Source: Opitutaceae bacterium (lineage in GTDB: Bacteria > Verrucomicrobiota > Verrucomicrobiia > Opitutales > Opitutaceae). From it: a stretch of 64,000 bases of DNA. The stretch is from positions 124,001-188,000 of the forward strand of contig JAIXWY010000011.1 in assembly GCA_027490995.1 (NCBI GenBank). The letters run 5' to 3'. Each line of letters starts with the position of its first letter. Positions within the stretch are counted from its first letter, which is position 1. A model generated the notes under the pieces. That model had not been told where the DNA came from and made no database searches. It worked only from the letters and a program-made list of their open reading frames with translations. Below are positions 59,422 to 64,000 of this stretch, one piece after another. The position numbers and the translations under genes are program-made.

Positions 59422-61704
59422 CTAGCTCTTGGGCTCGACCTTTGCAGTGAGCGGGGCGGTGTCGCCGACCCAGAGCTCGCGTCGCTCGCCGAGTGCCAGG
59501 GCGTCGGCAACCACGCGAAGGGTTTCGCGCAGATGAACGTCCATCTTGGCGAAATGAGCATTGTCGTCTTCGTCGGTGCTCTCCTCCTCGTCCGGACCCG
59601 CCGCCGGGGCGTCCGCGGGCTTGGGTGCGTCCGGCGTTGCCGGCGGCGTGGCTACGGCGCGAATCCGGGGAGGTGGGGGCGGCGCGAGGAGGAACTCGCG
59701 ATAGGGATAGTCAGCGCTGGCGAGCCGCGCCTTCTCCGCGTCGAGTGCCTTGCGGAAGGCATCGTCCTCAGTCTTCTGCCGCCTTCGGTCCTCGAGGTTG
59801 AGCGAGGCCAGCTTCTGATCCTGCTTCGAGCGGAAGAAGTCGATCGACTTGCGCAGATAGGCGAATTCATCGAGCGCGCTCTGACGCGCCGTGCTCTTGG
59901 CGCGGAGCGGTTCGAGCAGCGACTTGGCCAGAGGCTTGCCATCGAAGTAGCTGGTCGGGATCTCGTCCCAGACCAAGGCGTGGGGAAGGTCCTTCTCGCC
60001 AATGGGCAGAAAATCGTCGATCGACGGGAGCGTGATGTCGGGCACCACACCCTTGAGCTGGGTCGAGGCTCCGTTGGGCAGGTAAAACTTCTGCACCGTG
60101 AACTTCGCGGCGCCCGTCTTGATCGGCGAACGCGCCAGCGCCGGGATCAGGTTCCGCATCTCGACGACAGTCTGGACTGAGCCCTTGCCGTGGGTCGAGC
60201 TGTCACCCACCACGACGGCGCGACCGTAGTTCTGGAGCGCGCCGGCGACGATCTCCGAGGCCGAGGCGCTGAAGCGCGACACCAGAACGGCGAGCGGCCC
60301 GTCGTACGCGATGCGGGCATCCTCGTCCTCATCGACCTTGATCTCGCCGTAGTACGAGCGGACCTGGACGACCGGACCCTGGCGAATGAAGAGCCCGGTC
60401 AGGTCGATGGCCTCCGAGAGGAGGCCCCCTCCGTTGCGTCGGAGATCGAGGACTAAGCCACGGATCCCGGCGGCTTGGAGTTGGGTAATGAGCTTGGCGA
60501 CATCACCGGATGCGGATGAACCTTCGCCCTCGGGGGTCGATCCATCGGGACCGTAGAACGCCGGGAGGGAGATGACCCCGATGGGAACCTTTACGTCAGG
60601 ATTGTTCGCATCGGGGACCTCGAAGATCGCGCCGAAGGCGCGCGCGTTGTCCAGTTTGACCACGTCGCGGGTGAGGATGACCTCCTTGCGCGTGGAAGAA
60701 TCGGTCGCGTCCGCTGGCTGGACGAGCAGGCGCACCTGGGTGCCCTTGGCGCCGCGGATCATGTCGACGATTTTCCTCAGCTTCATGCCCACGACTTCGA
60801 TCGGTTCGGCGCCGACTTGCCCGACAGAGTGGATGCGATCGTTGGGTTTGATCTGCTTGCTGAGGTCAGCCGGGCCGCCCGGGACAATCTCGCGGACGAT
60901 ACAAACATCATCCTCGAGGGAGAGCATGGCGCCGATGCCGACGAGTTGGAGGCGCATCTGGATGTTGAAGTCCTCGAAGGTGTCGGAGGAGAAGTACGTC
61001 GAGTGGGGATCGTAGATGCGCGCCAGTGTGCTGAGGAACGTCTCGGCAAGATCGAGGGACTCGATTTCGGAGATGTTCTTGAGCATGCGCTCGTAGCGCT
61101 TGCGCACGTGAGTGCGGGCCTCCTCGAGTGCCACGGTAGGGTCGGATGACGCCTTCTTACCGAGCATTTCCGTGACAATCTCGAAGGTGAGACGGCGCCG
61201 CCAGAGGTCGTCGGCCTCCGCTGCCGTGGCCGGCCACTCGGCCTTGGAGCGGTCGAACGCGTAGGCGTCCGCCGAGGCGAGATCGATGGGCTTCTTCAGT
61301 TCCTCGAAGATCCATGCCACGCGCGCGCGGACGCGCTCGTCGTAGCGATTGAAAATGTCGTAGGCGTAGTCGACGCGGCCTAGTGTGGAGATATTCCAGT
61401 AGAGGCGATCGGGCGGGTTGGCGCTGGCGAACTCCTGTTTGTCCGAGGCGAGAAAGAACAGGCGCTGGCCATCAAGCTCGGCCATGTAGTCCGGCAGCAG
61501 GTCGGCGTAGGCCTTGGGTTTGACTGCGTCGCGGTTGTAATGGACCTCTTCGAGGAGGCGGACAAATTGCGAGACCTCCTTGGTGAGCGTGGCTGAACTG
61601 CGAAACACGCGGTCGCGCGGAGCAGGTTCGGCATGGGCGGCGAAGGGCAGGAGGGCGGCGAGCAGGGCGCCGGAGAGCAACTGCCGGAAAGTCGTGGACG
61701 TCAT
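59422..61704 (-). CDS. prc: Tail-specific protease Prc (S41 C-terminal processing peptidase)
   Basis: A 760-residue periplasmic protease that degrades proteins with nonpolar C-termini and processes envelope proteins. After a signal peptide (LLSGALLAALLPFAAHA, about 9-25) come an N-terminal helical domain, a PDZ domain (about 240-330, GIGAMLSLEDDVCIVREIV), and the S41 core with catalytic Ser483 (FSASASEIVAGALQNYG) and Lys507 (SSTHGKGSVQT), 24 apart as in Prc. The C-terminal tail is Pro/Ala/Asp/Glu-rich. ATG 61704 is used. Confidence 0.95.
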   Translation of the reverse strand: MTSTTFRQLLSGALLAALLPFAAHAEPAPRDRVFRSSATLTKEVSQFVRLLEEVHYNRDAVKPKAYADLLPDYMAELDGQRLFFLASDKQEFASANPPDRLYWNISTLGRVDYAYDIFNRYDERVRARVAWIFEELKKPIDLASADAYAFDRSKAEWPATAAEADDLWRRRLTFEIVTEMLGKKASSDPTVALEEARTHVRKRYERMLKNISEIESLDLAETFLSTLARIYDPHSTYFSSDTFEDFNIQMRLQLVGIGAMLSLEDDVCIVREIVPGGPADLSKQIKPNDRIHSVGQVGAEPIEVVGMKLRKIVDMIRGAKGTQVRLLVQPADATDSSTRKEVILTRDVVKLDNARAFGAIFEVPDANNPDVKVPIGVISLPAFYGPDGSTPEGEGSSASGDVAKLITQLQAAGIRGLVLDLRRNGGGLLSEAIDLTGLFIRQGPVVQVRSYYGEIKVDEDEDARIAYDGPLAVLVSRFSASASEIVAGALQNYGRAVVVGDSSTHGKGSVQTVVEMRNLIPALARSPIKTGAAKFTVQKFYLPNGASTQLKGVVPDITLPSIDDFLPIGEKDLPHALVWDEIPTSYFDGKPLAKSLLEPLRAKSTARQSALDEFAYLRKSIDFFRSKQDQKLASLNLEDRRRQKTEDDAFRKALDAEKARLASADYPYREFLLAPPPPPRIRAVATPPATPDAPKPADAPAAGPDEEESTDEDDNAHFAKMDVHLRETLRVVADALALGERRELWVGDTAPLTAKVEPKS

Positions 61705-61761
61705 CTTCTCGAGAATGGGAAACGAAAGTCGGGGAAAAGTTTCGGGCAAGTCTGAGCTTAA

Positions 61762-62673
61762 CTAGCCGGACTTACCGAGCAGCCCTCGGGCGCGGTCGAG
61801 GATTTGCCGCTCATCGGGGGTGAGCGCTCCGAATCCGTGGCTGTTGATCTTGTCTAGAATCCGATCCACCTCGGCCTTCAGCCGGTCGGGCGTGGAACAG
61901 GCATCCACCGCCGGAAGGCTTTCGGCGGGCGGCGGGGCGGCGGCGGGGCGGTGCCGCCGCAGCCAGCGAGGCAGGACGAGCTCGGCCGGACGGTCGGGGT
62001 TCCGCCACTCTCGCTGGTAGACCCAGCGGAAATAGATCCAACCGGCGGCCATTCCACCCAAGTGCGCCGAGTGGGCCCAGCCCAGCGGTGAGGACATCCC
62101 GAGAACCTCAAACGCGACCATCCCCGCCATGTCCACGACGGCGAGCGTCAGCGTGAGGTACTTGGCGACAAACGTGACCGGAACGAAGAAGATGAGAATT
62201 CGGACACGATGGTCGGGCTGGATGCAGGTAAATAGCATCAATAGCGCCATGACCCCCGCCGAGGCGCCGATGAGTTCGCCGCCAGAGTGCCAGTGAGTGA
62301 CGCTCCAGACTAGTCCGCCCAGTGCGACGCCGCCGAACCACAGCGCCAGAAAGCGTCCCGAGCCCAACAAGGGTAGTAACTCCCTGCCCAGAAACCACAA
62401 CCACATCGCGTTGAACAGTAGGTGCAGCAGCACCATGGCCCCCGTGTCGTGGAGAAAACTGTAGCTTGCGAGGGTCCAAATCCGGCCCGCTTGTAGGGAT
62501 GCGGGGCTCAGGGTGAGCAGTCGATCTAGGGCGGCCCCGGCCCGCTCGCCGAGCAGGTAGTGGAAAAAAAGCTGGATGGCGAACCCCGCGATCAGTGCGG
62601 AGAGTAGCCAGATCAGGACCGACGTCGAAGAACGGCGGGGTGGGCCCAGCGAATAGGTCCGGTCTGACAGCAT
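61762..62673 (-). CDS. Rhomboid intramembrane serine protease with C-terminal add-on
   Basis: A 303-residue membrane protein with about six helices. The catalytic dyad is visible: GELIGASAGVMALLM (Ser138) and WAHSAHLGGMAAGWIYF (His204). The helix-two HLLFNAMWLWFLGREL supplies the HxxxN oxyanion region. After the last helix, a cytosolic domain (about 215-303) includes a basic/Pro-rich linker and a C-terminal helix pair, VDRILDKINSHGFGALTPDE, as often found in rhomboids of this phylum. It is divergent from the ferredoxin gene. Confidence 0.93.
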   Translation of the reverse strand: MLSDRTYSLGPPRRSSTSVLIWLLSALIAGFAIQLFFHYLLGERAGAALDRLLTLSPASLQAGRIWTLASYSFLHDTGAMVLLHLLFNAMWLWFLGRELLPLLGSGRFLALWFGGVALGGLVWSVTHWHSGGELIGASAGVMALLMLFTCIQPDHRVRILIFFVPVTFVAKYLTLTLAVVDMAGMVAFEVLGMSSPLGWAHSAHLGGMAAGWIYFRWVYQREWRNPDRPAELVLPRWLRRHRPAAAPPPAESLPAVDACSTPDRLKAEVDRILDKINSHGFGALTPDERQILDRARGLLGKSG

Positions 62674-62777
62674 GACTTCGGACGTACCGTGACAGGGCGA
62701 GGCCTCACTTCAAGCGCGAGCGGCAAAAACCTTTCGAATACGGCGTAGCAGGCGGGCTGCAGGTGGGTGAGGCGTGC

Positions 62778-62783
62778 TTGACA
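62778..62783 (+). promoter_or_regulatory. Possible -35 box before the ferredoxin gene
   Basis: A perfect TTGACA lies 34 bases before the ferredoxin ATG in the divergent gap. No good -10 hexamer is at the standard distance (the region is GC-rich with GTTCCT at that position), so the assignment is tentative. Confidence 0.3.
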
Positions 62784-62816
62784 CTCCGAGGCGCCATCCT
62801 GTTCCTTTCCCCAGCC

Positions 62817-63053
62817 ATGGCCAACAAAGCTGAAAAGTGGGACCACAACGCGGCGGGTAAGTTCTACGTCGATCAGCAGTGCATCGACTGCGATCTCTGC
62901 CGCGAGACCGCGCCGAACTTCTTCACGCGCCACGACGACGGCGGACATTCCTATGTCTTCAAACAGCCGTCGACGCAGGAAGAAATCGACCAGTGCATGG
63001 AAGCCCTCGAGGGGTGCCCGGTCGAGGCGATCGGTTCTGACGGCGACCAGTAA
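62817..63053 (+). CDS. Single-cluster 4Fe-4S ferredoxin
   Basis: A 78-residue electron carrier with a CIDCDLCRETAP (CxxCxxC) loop and a distal GCPVEAIGSDGD; together these four cysteines hold one 4Fe-4S cluster. An acidic, helical insert (about 38-62) lies between them. The ATG at 62817 is chosen because it starts directly before the conserved part, and an in-frame GTG 54 bases upstream has no support. The redox partner is unknown; the TonB receptor gene follows 169 bases downstream. Confidence 0.92.
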   Translation: MANKAEKWDHNAAGKFYVDQQCIDCDLCRETAPNFFTRHDDGGHSYVFKQPSTQEEIDQCMEALEGCPVEAIGSDGDQ

Positions 63054-63149
63054 GGTCATCGTCAGCGGTCACCGCGTTGCCCCGGCGGCGGATTGCGGTG
63101 GCTTTTGCACGCACACAACCGTGTCTCGTTCTCGCGTGCCTCGGATAGC

Positions 63150-63180
63150 TTGTTAACCAATTTTGAGTTCTAGTTAACAA
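63150..63180. promoter_or_regulatory. Inverted repeat upstream of TonB receptor gene, possible operator
   Basis: TTGTTAAC and its exact complement GTTAACAA are separated by 15 bases in an AT-rich patch, 42 bases before the receptor start codon and 96 bases after the ferredoxin stop. The arms are two turns apart centre to centre (about 23 bases), compatible with a dimeric regulator binding one face of the helix. A transcript hairpin is possible but the arm is A/T-rich and short. No T-run for termination is seen. Confidence 0.4.
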
Positions 63181-63209
63181 AAAGCTTGGCGTTGATTCGC
63201 CCGCTGCGT

Positions 63210-63220
63210 GAGGGTGAGGG
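63210..63220 (+). promoter_or_regulatory. Ribosome binding site of the second TonB receptor
   Basis: Two GAGGG purine stretches (63210-63214 and 63216-63220) precede in-frame ATGs at 63223 and 63232. The first is spaced eight bases from the 63223 ATG and the second eleven bases from the 63232 ATG, so either start could be used. Confidence 0.5.
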
Positions 63221-63222
63221 CG

Positions 63223-64000
63223 ATGCAACGCATGCTGGAAAGTTCTCGGTCGCGGGTGTGGCGTCTCTCGGGGATGGCGCTCGGGGCCGCCGCGTCGCTT
63301 GGGGTGGTCGCGGCGTTCGGCCAACCGAGTGTGGTGCCGCTGCCCGGGGTGGCGGTTGAGGGCGTGCGCGTGGCGAACGAGGAGCCAGTCACAACGTTTG
63401 CGATGCCGGTCTCGGCGCTTCGTTTCGAGCCGCTCGTGGATGTCCAGGCCCGCAACCTCGCCGAGGGCCAGGCGGATGTTTCGATTCGCGCCGGACTCTT
63501 TGAGCAGACGGGGTTTCGGGTCGGAGTCCTGCCGGTGTTCGATCCGCAGACGGGTCATTACTTCGCCGAACTCCCTTTGCCCCCGGAAGTGCTCTCGCTT
63601 CCGCAGGTGCTCACCGGGGTGGCGCATGCGCTTGCCGGTTGGAATGCCGGAGCGGGTACGGTCGCTTACGGCTGGCGTCCGATTCGTCCCGCCCGGATCG
63701 TGCAGGCGGCGGCAGGCGAGGACCGCAGCCGTCGCGCCTCGTGGTACGAGGGGTGGACCGTCTCGATGGCCGGCGGGCGGACGCTGGGGTTCGATGCTTC
63801 GCTCGCAGGTTCGCGCTCAGAGGGATCGATTCCCTTAGGCGATCACGATTTTCGACGGGTGCATGGTCGGTTCCAGATACAAAGTGCCGCGGCGCAGACG
63901 GATCTCTTTGCGGGCTATCAGGCCAAGTTCTTCGGCTGGCCTAACCTCTACACTCCCTTCAATTCGCCGGAGTCGGAGAACCTGCAAACGGTCCTCGTGG
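63223..64000 (+). CDS. TonB-dependent outer-membrane receptor, 5' part only (vitamin-B12-receptor-like)
   Basis: The frame runs open through the right edge; 259 residues are visible. A signal segment (WRLSGMALGAAASLGVVAAF, ending near FGQ) is followed by VPLPGVAVEGVRVANEEPVT, an N-terminal TonB-box-like start, then plug-domain sequence: SALRFEPLVDVQARNLAEGQ and DVSIRAGLFEQTGFRVGVLP. Near the right edge GYQAKFFGWPNLYTPFNS resembles plug-to-barrel segments of BtuB-type receptors. The ligand could be cobalamin or another metal complex, but no cobalamin riboswitch is visible upstream. Confidence is good for the receptor type and low for the ligand. Confidence 0.8.
   Translation, partial: MQRMLESSRSRVWRLSGMALGAAASLGVVAAFGQPSVVPLPGVAVEGVRVANEEPVTTFAMPVSALRFEPLVDVQARNLAEGQADVSIRAGLFEQTGFRVGVLPVFDPQTGHYFAELPLPPEVLSLPQVLTGVAHALAGWNAGAGTVAYGWRPIRPARIVQAAAGEDRSRRASWYEGWTVSMAGGRTLGFDASLAGSRSEGSIPLGDHDFRRVHGRFQIQSAAAQTDLFAGYQAKFFGWPNLYTPFNSPESENLQTVLV

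Noticed and set aside
63054..63222. Cobalamin riboswitch before the B12-receptor-like gene
   Set aside because: No conserved B12-box sequence or suitable leader; the gap is only 169 bases and holds just the inverted repeat and ribosome binding site.

Overview
This is a GC-rich, tightly packed stretch of bacterial chromosome with two genes cut by the window ends and no gene-free stretch above about 180 bases. Outer-membrane biogenesis genes (LptD, heptosyltransferase-like enzyme, UppP), very large TonB-dependent receptors whose plug begins with a VVELSPF-type segment, formylglycine-type sulfatases, an HDOD protein and a rhomboid with a short C-terminal add-on all fit a Gram-negative member of Verrucomicrobiota, most likely family Opitutaceae. 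That assignment is inferred from gene content and protein style, not from an rRNA. I saw no rRNA, tRNA, CRISPR array, prophage or insertion sequence.

Layout. 1-6.9 kb: 5' part of lptD, divergent glgB, a two-domain creatininase-like protein, a secreted unknown and a GreA/GreB-like factor. 7-9.7 kb: an orphan ParA ATPase with an unknown partner, a small TPR protein and a Fur-type regulator. 9.8-20.6 kb: priA, xylB, cimA, a DegT aminotransferase divergent from a BchC-like zinc-free dehydrogenase, rluD, ppx/gppA, rsmI and a 54-residue lipoprotein. 20.6-27.8 kb: pgi, ilvD, scpB-pheA (one-base overlap), a Gfo/Idh-type oxidoreductase with an altered EKP motif, and rplU-rpmA with a clear terminator. 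27.9-35.8 kb, minus strand: coiled-coil membrane protein, MFS transporter, GT9 glycosyltransferase, DUF3108 protein, an exonuclease-DNA ligase fusion and uppP. 35.8-38.9 kb: trpD-glmM-trpF. 38.9-44.7 kb: TonB receptor plus two secreted sulfatases, a likely sulfated-glycan uptake and desulfation operon. 44.9-49.7 kb: HDOD protein, nagB, HpaI-type aldolase with MFS transporter, GNAT. 49.8-54.5 kb: an ABC import operon with two different binding lipoproteins flanking an amidohydrolase. 54.5-64 kb: TPR protein, M42 aminopeptidase, hisA, a disulfide reductase, DJ-1/PfpI protein, Prc protease, rhomboid, ferredoxin and the start of a second TonB receptor.

How it fits together. Most genes are housekeeping: amino-acid biosynthesis (cimA and ilvD for isoleucine/BCAA, pheA, trpD, trpF, hisA), central sugar metabolism (pgi, xylB, glgB, nagB, glmM), translation and replication (rplU, rpmA, rluD, rsmI, priA, scpB) and envelope assembly (lptD, uppP, GT9). 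The accessory layer points to polysaccharide degradation with TonB-dependent uptake. The items most worth following are the single-chain exonuclease-ligase, the ParA plus unknown-partner pair, the twin-binding-protein ABC operon, the BchC-like dehydrogenase in an apparently non-phototrophic setting, and convergent gene pairs whose stop codons overlap in palindromes.
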